A DNA stretch of 64,000 bases from Cryptomeria japonica (lineage: Eukaryota; Streptophyta; Pinopsida; Cupressales; Cupressaceae), in NCBI RefSeq assembly GCF_030272615.1, contig NC_081410.1:189431619-189495618 (forward strand), in the 5' to 3' direction. A model generated the notes under the pieces. The model was not told the DNA's origin. It saw only the letters and a list, made by a program, of their open reading frames with translations, and did not search any database. Positions 20,968-33,310 of the stretch are shown piece after piece (positions within the stretch are counted from its first letter, which is position 1; each line of letters starts with the position of its first letter). Both the position numbers and the translations under genes were made by a program.

Positions 20968-23900
20968 TGAAGAACATGAATGGACACTGAGAGGGGGGGC
21001 TGAATCAATGTATTACAAAGGTTTTTTAAATCAAGTGTGCAGGTATTAAGACTACAATGCAAATGAGAACATACACACACACACACATAAGAGTCAATCC
21101 ACAACACACAATTTACGAGGAAAACCAACAATACGAAAACCTCGGTGAGAATAGTTGTTGGAGTCTACTGCTCCAATCCAGCCTCACAAATAAATTAGAT
21201 TACAATGTTTAGGGCACCAACCCAAGGATCACTAACTCCTAAAGTTTATGGACACCAACCCAAATGAGCACCAACCCCTAACTTTATGGGCACCAAACCA
21301 AAGGAGCACCAACCCCTGCTCTAAGCACCAAATCAGAGAAATACAATAATATTAAATTTTTACAATGTAATGAAAATCCTTGTTACAAATGTGTTTTGTA
21401 ACACTTACAAATTCTCACACCTTGAAAAAGAACTTCTCAGCCTATTGATGTTCTTCTTCTATTTTATCTTCTTCCTCTATCTAATTGTCTTCTTTTCTCT
21501 GCTTCTATTTCTCTCTGTCTTTGCTTCACCTTGCTGAATCTTCTCTATTCTCTCTCACTTCACTCTTTCTGCATCTATAGCTTTTTTATTTTTTCTTGGT
21601 GGGAACTCACTCTACTTCTCACTTCACAGTAGTCTTGTTGAGATTTTTTATATTTCCACCTCTATAATCTCTCTCTCGATAATCCAACTACTTTATTCAA
21701 ATCATATTTACTGCCCTACTCAATCAGCTCTGCATTAGAGAATGTTTTCCCTCCAAATCTACATTTTAAAATTAATTCATTTCTCTCCCTGAGATCTCAT
21801 CTGTAGCAGATTGGATTTTCTTTATTGGATCGAACATCTACATTAAATGCCTCTTCTCTAACTTCCTAAATGTTCATTGTACTGAGTTGCTATTTTTAGC
21901 AAACTCAATCTATCAAACAGATTTGATTCTACCTCTGTCGATTACCTCGAGCCCTTCAACCATCTGTAATTGGGTCACCATTAATGAATTCTCCATCTTC
22001 TTGTAGGGATTGTATGAACTACTGTAGTTGGTTACCAGATCACTTGGAAGCCACTTGTCTTCATAAATATCATCCAAGTCACCCAATCAACTGAGTCTTC
22101 CATGTGGTCCTCTAAGTCTATCAAGCCGCCAGCATGTCGACTGAATCACCTCTATTAGTCAAAGTGACCTTAAAACTTTCGCTTGTATACCTGTAGGATG
22201 GTGGGAGAAATTCTCTTCCTTCCCTTCAAAACGGACGACCGAGATCATCACATGATTGCGCAATTAAAATAAGGAGCTAGAAAAGGCTAACTCCACAACT
22301 GTGCCATTCTACTTGGTACATGGGTCCCCCAAGAATCTGACACCACCAATGTGGACCATATGACTACCGCCACCAAGACTTCACAGACACACAGATGAAG
22401 TGGAGACCACATGTTTCTTCCTCACCTCACAAGTCTTCAACAATCGAAGGATCAAGCTGTCGAAGAAAATTGGAAAGCAGGAACAACATAATCAGAATGG
22501 GCGCTACTTCCAGTTTGACCCAAAAGTGCGATGGTCAACTTGAAAGAACAAATCTGCAGCCGCCACATAGTAACGGGTCCCACACAACACATCGCTGCCA
22601 AGTGAACCAAGGAATGGGAGCTAGCTGGATGTTGCGGAGCAAAATGGTGAAATCACTTCTCTCTCTCACTTCTCCATGAGGACTAACAAATGTTGATCTG
22701 TGACAGTAAACGTGTCACATCAATGCCCTTTAGATTCCCTTGTGGGCTCTATTTTGATATAACTCACACAATTCGATAAAAGGCAAAGGTGCTCTTGCCG
22801 AAAGGGCAAGTCATGCCGAAAAGGCACTTTTGTCAATCCACCACCGCGGGGTCCCACACAAACATGTCACCATGAGGTAGAGCCAACACATAGTTGCCAA
22901 TTGGACATCTATAGACAATTTAGACAAAGCGGGCCCAACTATCAGAGATCGGAGATTGGCCAAGAATAAAAAAAAAAGAACAATTTCTACTTTTCCAACA
23001 AGCAATGATCATGTGACATAGGACATGTGAAGCTTAGAGGGGTCCACATCGGAGGTTGGAGAGTGATTGAAATTTAGGCTTGATGAGACACAAAGGCTAT
23101 TAGCAAGATTTCCAGTCAAACATGGTCAAGCGATAATACAAAGGGGTCAACAGACTTCAAGTCAAAGTTGTAAGCATAGGGACCACTATCGGAGATCGAT
23201 GGATCGAGCATAACGAAGCTTGTCAACAAAAATACTTAGTGGTAACACTTCCAATGAGGAGCAATGGACCCGATAACACAAAGAATGTCTTCACAAACCA
23301 ATATCCGTAAAACACAAGGAGTTCATTTGCAATTCATTCTTATCTGTAACTCGACTAATCTTTGTAATTATACCAAATTGACCATGCAACACATCTCTTT
23401 TGCAACTCCAAAGCACATGCGATAAGCTGTGTGTTATGTGCTTCACAGACACACAGATGAAGTGGGGACCACATGTTTCTTCCTCACCTCACAAGTCTTC
23501 AACAATCAAAGGATCAAGCTGTCGGAGAAAAATGGAAAGCAAGAACAACATAATCAGAATGGGCGCTACTTCTAGTTTGACCCAAAAGTGCGATGGTCAA
23601 CTTGAAAGAACAAATCCGCAGCCGCCACATAGTCACGGGTCCCACACAACACATCGCTGCCAAGTGAACCAAGGAATGGGAGCCAATTGGATGTCACGAA
23701 GCAAAATGGTGAAATCACTTCTCTCTCTCACTTCTCCATGAGGACTAACAAATGTTGATCTGTGACAGTAAACGTGTCACATCAGTGCCCTTTAGATTCC
23801 CTTGTGGGCTCTATTTTGATATAACTCACACAATCCAATAAAAGGCAAAGGGGCTCTTGCCGAAAGGGCAAGTCATGCTGAAAAGGCACTTTTGTCAATC

Positions 23901-24558
23901 CACCACCGCGGGGTCCCACACAAACATGTCACCATGAGGTAGAGCCAACACATAGTTGCTAATTGGACATCTACAGACAATTCAAACAAAGCAGGCCCAA
24001 CTATCAGATATCGAAGATTGGCCAAGAATAAAAAAACAAGAACAATTTCTACTTTTCCAACAAGCAACGATCATGTGACATAGGACATGTGAAGCTTAGC
24101 AGGGTCCACATCGGAGGTTGGAGAGTGATTGAAACTCAGGCTTGATGAGACATAAAGGCTATCAGCAACATTTCCTGTCAAACGTGGTCAAGCGATAATA
24201 CAAAGGGGTCGACAGACTTCAAGTCAAAGTTGCAAGCATAGGGACCACTATCGGAGATCAATGGATCGAGCATAACGAAGCTTGTCAACAAAATTACTTA
24301 GTGGTAACACTTCCAATGAGGAGCAATGGACCTGATAACACAAAGAATGTCTTCACAAACTAATATCTGTAAAACACAGGGAGTTCATTTGCAATTCATT
24401 CTTATCTGTAACTCGACTAATCTTTGCAATTATACCAAATTGACCATGCAACACATCTCTTTTACAACTCCAAAGCACATGCGATAAGCTGTGTGTTATG
24501 CACTTCCCCCGTTTGCAACTATTCTCTTGTTGACATCAATGACAATCTAAAGCCAACA
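20968..24558 (-). repeat. 3' LTR of Copia B, with internal duplication
   Basis: Begins TGAAGAACATG and ends AAGCCAACA, abutting the polypurine tract. Contains an ACACAC run near 21070 shared with the other LTR, and a 1062-bp tandem duplication not present there. Confidence 0.88.
22379..24502. repeat. 1062-bp tandem duplication in LTR of B
   Basis: Units 22379-23440 and 23441-24502 each start CTTCACAGACACACAGATG. The two look about 4 percent different, against well over 10 percent from the single copy in the other LTR (30602-~31665). The junction has CTTCAC, which in the undup1icated LTR occurs at both ends of the unit. Confidence 0.85.
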
Positions 24559-24913
24559 ATATCCCCCTTTATCATTGATGTCAACACATAGATTTCTCTC
24601 TCTCCCTTGACAACAATGGCAAAGGGTCTGAGTGTACTCTCCCCCTGTGATAATATACCAATTTTTCCCCACCAGAGAAACATATAGACTAATATTCTAC
24701 TCGATATTAATCATTTGTGATATTGTATAACTGAGCAAGATGAACCATTATTACAATATAAAAAGCAATGCAAATACTGCTTACAAAATTTTCAGAACTC
24801 CCCCCGAAACAAGCATGAGGTTCAAGGATAAAATGTGTAAACCAATATGCTCCCCCTAAACCAATGGCTCTCATTAATTTCTTAACTTCTATATGGAGGA
24901 ACAACCCCCAATT
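24559..24913 (-). promoter_or_regulatory. Polypurine tract and 3' UTR of B
   Basis: Minus strand AAAGGGGGATAT immediately before the 3' LTR. Further purine tracts (GGGGGAGAG, GGGGGGAG, AGGGGGAGC) occur near 24642, 24798 and 24850. No coding sequence is seen. Confidence 0.75.
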
Positions 24914-26323
24914 TCATCTTGAGATATTCATATGTATCCTTGGGTAGAGGCTTGGTAAAAATGTTGCCACTTGTTCACCAGTAGGAACATATTCCATCTT
25001 GACCTCCTTATCATCTACTTTTTCTCTTAGAAAATGATATTTGATTTCTATGTGTTTTGTCCTTGAGTGCATGACTGGATTATTTGATATGTTGATTGCA
25101 CTTGAGTTGTCACACATGATAGGAATGTGGTCTGAAAACTTTACCCGAATATCCTTTAGTGTCTACTTCATCCATAATACTTGTGAGCAACATGTGGTAG
25201 CTGCAATGTATTCAACTTCAACAGTTGATAATGAGATTGACTCTTGTTTCTTGCTATGCCATGAAACCAATATATTACATAAGAAGAAGGCTCCTCCATT
25301 GGTACTCTTTCTATCATCTATGCATCCTGCCCAATCCACATCAATATAGGCATGCAAAGTCATGAAATCACCTTTCTTTAGATACCATGGGCCATAATAA
25401 AGTTTTCCCTGCAGATACTTGAATATTCTTTTTATTGCATTCACATGTGATTTCTTAGGAGTTGATTGAAACCTTGCCACCATGCACATTGCTTGAACTT
25501 TATTTGGTCTAGAGGTTGTTAAGTACAATAAACTTCCCATCATGGACCTATATAGAGTTTGATCAACATTAGGTGACTCATCATCCTTTCTCAATTTGCA
25601 CCCTATCACCATAGGTGTACTAACTAGTTTGTTGTCCTCCATTTGAAACTTCTTCAACATGTCCCCAGTATACTTGGTTTGAGAAATAAATATGCTCTTA
25701 TCTAACTGAGAAATCTGCAAGCCAAGAAAATAAGATAGCTAGCCAAACATGGACATCTCAAACTCAGACCACATTTGATAAGCAAACTCTTTGCATAAGG
25801 TATCCTTATTGCCTCCAAAGATGATGTCATCTACGTATACCACTATAATGATGATATGATTCACATCTACCTTAATGTATAAATTGCTATCAACATTTCC
25901 CTTTCTAAAACCTTGCTGATAAATATTTTTATCCAATCTTGAATACCATGCTCTAGGTGCCTAGTTTAATCCATATAGTGATTTCTTCAATCAACAAACA
26001 AAATTCTCATCTTCATGAAGCTGAAAACCTTTAGGTTGCTCTATGTAGACCTCTTCTTCAAGATTGTCATTTAAGAATGCAGTTTTGACATCCATCTGAT
26101 ATACTTTGTATCATTTATAGGTTGAGAATACAAAGAATATTCTTATAGCCTCAAGCCTTGCAAGTGGTGCAAATGTCTCCTCAAAGTCTACCCCTTCAAC
26201 TTGAGCATACCCTTTGCACACTAGTCTTGCTTTGTTCCTGATTACTTTGCCTTCTTCATTCATTTTGTTCATATAGACCCATTTAGTCCCAATGACATTC
26301 TTATCAGTAGGTCTAGGAACCAA
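24914..26323 (-). pseudogene. Copia RT-RNase H of B
   Basis: From right to left: the RT start (26323-26111) with [20 protein letters not shown] and [20 protein letters not shown]; a broken middle containing the [16 protein letters not shown]-type block; the catalytic box YVDDIIFGGNKD (25936-25739); the connection and RNase H (25720-25163) with MMGSLLYLTTSRPN, YIDVDWAGCIDDRKSTNGG and SWHSKKQESISLSTVEVEYI; and the tail (25117-24914) with CDNSSAINISNNPVMHSRTK. At least four stops or shifts break it. The YVDD and RNase H residues that can be seen are conserved, so decay followed a functional past. Confidence 0.9.
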
Positions 26324-26584
26324 TTCCTATGTTTTGTTCTTCTCAATCTACTGCAACTCTTCTTCGATACCCTTCATCCACTTTTCACTTTGGCTGGCCT
26401 CATCATATTTCTTGGGTTTCATCTTTGTCATAAGGCAAAAATTTACTTGTTCATTATTCCTCGCCCTCCTTCTTGTTTGCACACCATCATTCTTGTTCCC
26501 TATTATATGATCCTCAGGGTGATTTTTCTGAGCATACTTATTTGGAGCTTTTTTTGGTGCCTCTTCCTCTTGTTCACTTTCAGA

Positions 26585-27766
26585 TTATACTTCCTCTTCC
26601 ACATATGGTTCCTCAATCTGATTTACTGTATTTTGCCTTCCCTTGTGCATATCCTCATCAATTCTAACATTCACACTCTCAATCACTATCCTTAGTCTTT
26701 TGTTGAAACATTTATAAGCCTTTCTATGAGTAGAGCACCCCAAGAAGATGCCTTCATCACTTCTTGACTCAAAGCTACCTAATCCATCATGATCTCTTTT
26801 GATGAAGAATTTACTACGAAAGGCCTTGAAGTACTTAACTGAGGGTTTTCTATGATACCATAGCTCATAAGGTGTCATTCTGTTGTTTACTCTTAACTGA
26901 ACTCTATTTAATGTGTATACAATAGTATGGACTGCCTCCTTCCAGTATACATCAGGCAAATTGGTTTCATTCAACATTGTCCTTGCCATCTCTTTGATTG
27001 TTCTATTATTTCTCTCGACAACACCATTTTGTTGTGTTGTCCTTGGAGCTGAATATTGTCTTCTAATTCCATGCCTTTCACAATAATCCTCAAACTCATT
27101 TGATGTGAACTCACCTCCACGGTCTGATCTCAGACTTTTCAGCTTATAACCACTTTCCTTTTCAACCATCTTCCTAAAGATTTTGAATCTTTCAAAAGAT
27201 TGAGACTTGTCTTGTAGGAAGGTGACCCATGTCATTCTTGAGAAGTCATCTATGATCAACATGAAGTATCTTTCTCCATTTAGGGATCTTGTCCTTGTTG
27301 GCCCACATAAATCAGTATGCACAAGCATTGTAAACTTTATATTCACATTGAATGGTGAATTTGAAAAACTATTGTAGGGCTGAGATACATTTCTTTTACA
27401 TTCATAACTCCTATGACCATACCCATTACAATGATAACAAATGATATTCATGTTCCTAAGTGCAACAAATGGATTTCTACTTTCAAAACTAGGAGGAGAC
27501 TTATGCATTAACATACAATCAACAATTTTATGACCATATGTATTATACTTGTAGCAATAACCATGGAATTGGTGTGCATACCAATCATTATTGAAGTTAT
27601 TTCTCATTTGTCTCCTAGGAGTGGAAAAGTTTTGTCTTCTTTTCAGTGGGCTTGCAAACTGCGAATGTTTGCTTAACTTCACATTCACTTGAGGTGGTGA
27701 AGTGTATCTCCTTTCCCGATGAATCTTTACTATTAGAACATTGTCCCTTTTGAAATCCAACTCCAT
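26585..27766 (-). pseudogene. Gag knuckles fused to Copia integrase (B)
   Basis: A 393-codon open frame. Residues ~1-120 are gag tail with two knuckles: CYKYNTYGHKIVDC (second Cys replaced) and CYHCNGYGHRSYEC. The frame then enters the integrase core directly at LVHTDLCGPTRTRSLNGERY. Catalytic residues are all visible: D in HTDLCGP, D in LRSDRGGEF, E in NGVVERNN. The core is followed by DEGIFLGCSTHRKAY and an acidic end. Protease (DSG motif) and the HHCC module, which normally lie between knuckles and core, are absent with the frame kept open, so an in-frame deletion is likely. Confidence 0.88.
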
Positions 27767-29167
27767 TGATACCCTTGTTGTATTTCTACTTACTCAACAT
27801 TTTGTCTAATGCTTCAGTGTTGTCACCATACTTAATTCTCACTTTGAGTTCATCTTCACACTTTTCAAGCCCCTTTCTGAGAATCACAATCTCTTCTTCC
27901 AACTTGTGAAACTCCTTCTCCTTACTTTCTAAGTTTGATTTCGTTAACTCATACATTCTTTTGGCTTCTTCCTACTGAGTAGTTAATGCAACAATATTGG
28001 CATTTGCTTCATCAACAATCCTATTTAGTGAGTCATGCTCCTTGGTGACAAACTTCTTGTATTTCTTAAACTCTTTTCTTACCTTGTCAAGTTCTTCAAG
28101 GGAACACACTAATTCCCCTTCAAGATCAACCTCAACATCTATATCCTCTTCCTCACTGTCATTCATATTTTCAGACTGACCACCACTCTGCTTCTCATTG
28201 AGGATCTCTAGAGTCATGAAGAGATTAGTCTGCTTTTCATCTTCACTATATTCTTCAACTGACTCACTTTCATCATCAGAGACATCACTATCAATTGAGT
28301 AAAGAACTTTATTCTTATGGAATTTTCTTCTCCTTGGTTTATACAACCTTCTGCCTTCATTCTTCTTATAAGGACACCTAGTGGCAAAATGTCCTATCTT
28401 ACTATAGTTAAAACATTTGAAGGGTAGCTTTCTTCTATACTTTCCCGATCCTTTCTTGAGCTTTCTAATAAAGTTGGCTTCCGCAACATCTGAGTCATTC
28501 TCTTCCTCATTTGTAGCTTCTTCTTTTTCTTTCTTGGTTGAGTTGAAGGCAAGCTCTCTCTTTGAAGTTTCAACACTTACTGTCCTCATCTCATAGGCTG
28601 ATAGAGAACTGAATAATTCATCCATGGAGAAAGCTTTTAGATTTTTAGCTTCTTCTATAGAAGAGACTTTTGTTTCATACCTTGTTGTTAATGATCTCAA
28701 GACCTTTTTGACAATAACTTCATCTATGACATCTTCTCCAAGTCCTCTTATAGCGCTAACAATCTCATCCATTCTTTGTACATAGTTAGTTATCTTCTTT
28801 CATTTTTAAATTTTCAAATTTGGCTCTTAGATTTTGCAGTTTGGCTTCTTTCACCTTGGTATCTCCTTCATATTTTTTTTTGTAGTTTATCCCATATTTT
28901 CTTTGCTGATGTGAAGTCCATGACTTTGATAAAATTTGTATCAGACAGGCCACTTAAGATTGAATTCTTAGCTTTTGCATTGTTCTCATATTCCCTTTTT
29001 GTATTAGGGTCAGTTGGGGGAGTGATAGGTAATGTATATCCATTTCTTACAAACATCCACACATCAAAACCTAGGGAAGACATGTAGGTTTCCATCCTTC
29101 TACTCCAAAAGGCATAGTTGGTGCCATCAAACATAGGTGCTTTAAAGGAGGATTCATTTCTAACCAT
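27767..29167 (-). pseudogene. Copia gag of B
   Basis: The ATG at 29167, about 60 bp inside the PBS, opens MVRNESSFKAPMFDGTNYAF, the usual start of a Copia gag of the DUF4219/UBN2 type. It runs through PNTKREYENNAKAKNSIL and KKIWDKLQ to 28868. After a frame break, 28772-27972 has RMDEIVSAIRGL, VKKVLRSLTTRYETKV, a degenerate knuckle CFNYSKIGHFATRC (second Cys to Tyr), an acidic tract (DSDVSDDESESVEEYSEDE) and the coil starting VEVDLEGELVCSLEEL. The coil continues to 27767, broken by stops, and joins the knuckle-integrase frame. Confidence 0.87.
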
Positions 29168-29226
29168 TGTGTTTGCAAGACAAGATCTACCCAAGCTAGA
29201 GGAAACTTTTACAATAAGGGAACCAA

Positions 29227-29240
29227 GCTCTGATACCAAT
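29227..29240 (-). promoter_or_regulatory. PBS of Copia B
   Basis: ATTGGTATCAGAGC on the minus strand at the LTR edge, initiator Met-tRNA type. Confidence 0.9.
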
Positions 29241-31710
29241 TGAAGAACACAAATGGACACTGAGAGGGGGGGGTCAATCAATGTATTATAAAATTTTTCT
29301 AAATCAAGTGTGCAACTATTGAGCCCACAATGCAAATGAGAACATACACACACACACACACAAGAATCAATCCACAACACATGATTTACTAGGAAAACCC
29401 ATAGTGGGAAAAACCTCAATGAGAATAGCTGTTGGAGTCTACTGCTCCAATCCAACCTCACAAATAAATCATATTAAAATTGTCAGGGCACCAACCCCTG
29501 ACTTTTATGGACACCAACTCAAAGGAGCACCAACCCTTGCTCTAAGCACCAACTCAGAGAAATACAATAATATTAAATTTTTACAATGCAATGAAAATAC
29601 TTGTTACAAATGTGTTTTGTAACACTTACAAATTCTCACACGTTGGAAAAGAACTTCTCTACTTGCTGATGTTTTTCTTCTATTTTATCTTCTTCCTCTC
29701 TCTAATTGTCTTCTTTTCTCTGCTTCTATTTCTCTCTGTCTTTTCTTCACCTTGTTGAATCTTCTCTACTCTCTCTCACTTCACTCTTTCTGCATCTGTA
29801 GCTTTTTATTTTTTCTTGGTGGGAACTCACTCTACTTCTCTCACTTCATAGTAGTTTTGTTGAGTTTTTTATATATTTACACCTCTATAATCTTTGTCTC
29901 AATAATCCAACTACTTTATCCAAATCACATTTACTGCCCTGCTCAATCAGCTCAGCATTAGAGAATGTTTTCCCTCCAAATTTGCATTTTAAAATTAATT
30001 CATTTTGTCTCTGAAAGATCTAGTCTATAGAAGATTGGATTTTCTTTCTTGGATCAAACATCAACATTAAATGCCTCTTCTCTAACTTCCTAGATGTTCA
30101 TTGTACTGAGTTGCTACTTTTAGCAAACTCAATCTATTAAACAGATTTGATTTTGCCTCTGTCGATTACCTCGAGCCCTTCAGCCATCTATAACTGAAGT
30201 ACCATTAATGAAGTCTCCATCTTCTTGCAGGGATTGGATGAACTTCTCCAGTCGGTTACTAGATCACTTGGAAGTCACTTGTCTTCATAAACATCATCCA
30301 AGTCATCTAGTCAACTGAGTCAACCTTCATTGTGGTCCTCTGAGTCTATCGGGCCGCCAGCGTGTCGACTAAATCACCTCTATTAGTCACAATGAACATT
30401 AAAAAGCTTTGCATGTATACCTGTGGGATGGCGGGAGCAACTCTCTTCATTCCCTTCAAAACAGATGGCTAAGATCATCGTATGATTAAATCAAGGAGCT
30501 AGAAAAGGCTAACTCCACAATTGCGCCATTCTACTTGGTACATGGGGTCCCCCAAGAATCTGACACCACCAACATGGACCATACAACTGTTGCCACCAAG
30601 ACTTCACAAACATACAGATGAAGTGGGGACCACATGTTTTTTCCTCACCACACAAGTCTTCAACTGTCAGAGGATTAGGCTATCAAAGAAAATTGAAAAG
30701 AAGATACAACATAATCGAAATCTGTGCTACTTCTAGTTTGACCTGATAGAATGATGGTCAACTTAAAAGTACAAATCCACAACTGCCACATAGTCATGGG
30801 GCCCACACAACACATCACTTCCAAGTGAACGAAGGAATGCGAGCCAGCTGGATGTTGTGGAGTAAAGTGGTGAAATCACTTCTCTCTCACTTCTCCACAT
30901 GAACTAACAAATGTTTATGTGATAGTAAATGTGTCATATATGTGCCCTTTAGACTCCCTTATGGGCCCCATTTTGATAAAACACACAATTTGATAAAAGG
31001 CAAAGGGGCCCTTGCTGAAAGGGCAAGTCATACCAAAAAGGAACTTTTGCCAGTCCACCACTGCGGGGTCCCACACAAATATGTCACCATCAGGTAGAGC
31101 CAATACACAGTTGCCAACTGGACATCTGCAAACAATTCGGACAAAGTGTGCCCAACTATCAAAGATCGAAGGTCAGCCAAGAATCAAAAAACAAGAACAA
31201 CTTCTACTTTTCCAACAAGCAGCGATCATACGACATAGGACATGTGAAGCTTGGCGGGGTCCACATCAGAGGTCGAAGAGCGATTGGAACTTAGGCTTGA
31301 TGAAACACAAAGGCTATCAACAACATTTCCAGTCCAACATGGTCAAGCAATAATACAAAGGAGCTAACAGACTTTAAATCAAAGCTGCAAGCATGGGGAC
31401 CACTATCGAAGATCGATGGATCGGGAAAAATGAAGCTTGTCAACAAAAATACTTAGTGGTAACACTTCCAATGAGGAGTGATTGCCCAATAACACAAAGA
31501 ATGTCTTCACAAACCTATATCAGTAAAACACAAGGAGTTCATCTGCAAGTCATTTTTATCTGCAACTCGAATAATCTTTGCAACTCCACCAAATTGGCCC
31601 TGCAACACATCTCTTCTGCAACTCCACAACACGTGATAATCTGCGTGTTGTGTGCTTCACCTATCGCAATTGTTCTCTTGTTGACAAAAAATGATAATCT
31701 AAAGCTAACA
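29241..31710 (-). repeat. 5' LTR of Copia B
   Basis: 2470 bp from TGAAGAACAC to GCTAACA, matching 20968-24558 apart from the duplication. No gene is seen in it; short frames at 30915-31887 have no domain. Confidence 0.88.
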
Positions 31711-32155
31711 ATTAGTGACAACTTTAGTTCCCATCTATTCAAGTGCAGGAAAGTTCTCTACTATTACATTCAGTGCTATGAAGGGATTGGCCTCCTTTTG
31801 GTGATAAACATTGCTTCCAATGGACTAGATCCTTCTGCTACCAATCTTCTAGAGCTTGTTTTCCTGATTTCACAACCCTTGTTATGAAATGTAAGATGGT
31901 ATCCTTTTCTACACATTTGACTAACACTAAGAAGATTGTGCTTGAGTCCTTTAACATAAAGGATATCCTATGTCTTATATTTTTCATCAATAATTATTGC
32001 ATGTATTCCACAAATTTGTAATGACCCTTCATCTCCATACTTGACATATCCTCCATTCCACTTGTTAAGATTGCAAATTTTTTTCCTATCACCAGTCATG
32101 TGATTGGAACAACCACTGTCAATCACCCAAGTATTTGGTTCTTCTTTTGTAAACA
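31711..32155 (-). pseudogene. Copia protease and pre-integrase of H
   Basis: The right end of the H remnant and the rest of its third repeat unit. The minus strand encodes NTWVIDSGCSNHMTGDRKK, a Copia protease with intact D-S-G, then KWNGGYVKYGDEGSLQICGI, ILYVKGLKHNLLSVSQM and GYHLTFHNKGCEIRK. One stop at about 31968 and others follow. The left end meets the LTR of B at 31710. The sequence resumes, in register with the repeat unit, at 20967. The right end is a junction with Gypsy F RNase H sequence at about 32155. Confidence 0.8.
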
Positions 32156-33310
32156 ACACACTCTTTCCCTTCTACATTATGTTGTGCCAGTAGGACACCC
32201 AATGTTGTACTTGTTGCTAGTATATAGAGTAACAAAGGTTTGCTTGGATCTAGTGGGATCAGCAATGGTGTATTCATGAGATAGTCTTTAAGCATCTGGA
32301 ATGCTTGCTAGCATCTGGCATCCCATTGAAAGCGGATGTTTTTGTGTAGCAGATGTGTGAATGGGTGACACTTATCTGCCAATTGTGAAATGAATCTTTA
32401 GATAGATTGAAGGCGTCCTTGTAATGTCCTTAGCTGACTGATGTTCTTTTGGGGGTGGCATGTCCATGATTGCCTTGACTTTTGCTGGGTAGACCTCAAT
32501 GCCTTTGCTTGAGACAATGTATCCTAGAAGCTTCCCTAAGGTTACTCCAAAGACACATTTCTTTGGGTTGAGTCGAACATGATATTGTTCCGGTCTATCA
32601 AAGATTTTCTCTAAGATTTCCAAATGACCTTCTTTTATGAGTGATTTTGCTAGTAAGTCATCAACATAATCTTCCATTATAGTATGCATCATGTCAAGGA
32701 AGATGGTGGTCACTGCTCATTGATAGGTCGCTCTTGCATTCTTGAGACTGAAAGGCATTACATTCCAGCAGTATGTGCCCCATGGACATGTGAAAGTTGT
32801 CTTATGTTGATCCTCTGGTGCGATCTTTATCTGATTGTATCCTGAAAAGCCATCCATGAGAGAAAGCATGGCATGTCTTGCTGTTAGGTCTACTATTATG
32901 TCAATGTTTGGTAGGGGGAAGTCATCTTTAGGACATGCCTTATTTAGATCTCTAAAGTCAGTACAAATACGAATGCCCCCATTTGGCTTGCCGACAGGCA
33001 CAATATTGGATATCCAATCTGCATAATCAATTGATCTAATGAAACCAACATCCAAGAGTTTCTTAAGTTCTGCTTTGACTAGTACTGCAATTTGAGGATG
33101 CATCTTGTGAAGCTTCTGCTTGACAGGCTTGGCTCCTTCTGCTACTGTGAGGTGATGCATGACTAAATCAGGATCAAGCCCAGGCATGTCTGCATATGAC
33201 CATGCAAAGTTGATCTGATGCTTTTGAAAGAACTCTACAAATTTAGGTTGTTCCTCTGGAGTTAGAAGAGATGCCAGATGTATGTGGTGAGGAGTTTCAG
33301 GAGTCCCCAC
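32156..33310 (-). pseudogene. Gypsy RT with RNase H start (F)
   Basis: RT frame 33310-32717 has HHLTVAEGAKPVKQKLHKMH, FIRSIDYADWISNIVPVGKP, NGGIRICTDFRDLNKACPKD, FPLPNIDIIVDLTARH and GYNQIKIAPEDQHKTTF, then MPFSLKNARATYQ. One stop, then 32713-32372 continues in the same order with the catalytic box MEDYVDDLLAKS, HVRLNPKKCVFGV and LGYIVSSKGIEV. After a shift the thumb and RNase H start can be traced (SQLADKCHPFTHLL, TTLGVLLAQHNVEG) to the truncation. Catalytic residues visible in RT are intact. Confidence 0.9.

Larger units (their letters stand above)
20968..31710 (-). mobile_element. Copia element B
   Basis: A minus-strand Copia element with a 3' LTR of 3.59 kb (20968-24558, enlarged by an internal duplication), polypurine tract, RNase H, RT, integrase, gag, PBS and 5' LTR of 2.47 kb (29241-31710). 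Both LTRs are TG...CA. The flanks are two halves of one H repeat unit, which proves insertion into H. A clean 5-bp duplication is not visible (ATCAT left, ATTAG right). LTRs look 10-15 percent diverged. The coding region lacks protease and the pre-integrase module. Confidence 0.88.
4097..32155 (-). mobile_element. Scrambled Copia remnant H (host of E and B)
   Basis: Pieces of one minus-strand Copia element lie at 4097-4400 (RNase H tail), 5280-6299 (gag tail and knuckles), 20003-20967 and 31711-32155 (protease and GAG-pre-integrase region joined to gag tail, in three tandem copies). They become continuous when E (6300-20002) and B (20968-31710) are removed. The flanks of E share the 5-bp duplication CACAA, and the flanks of B are two halves of one repeat unit. 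The order protease, pre-integrase, gag tail, knuckles, RNase H is not normal for Copia, and integrase and RT are missing, so H was rearranged before E and B inserted. The right end abuts Gypsy F. Confidence 0.7.
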
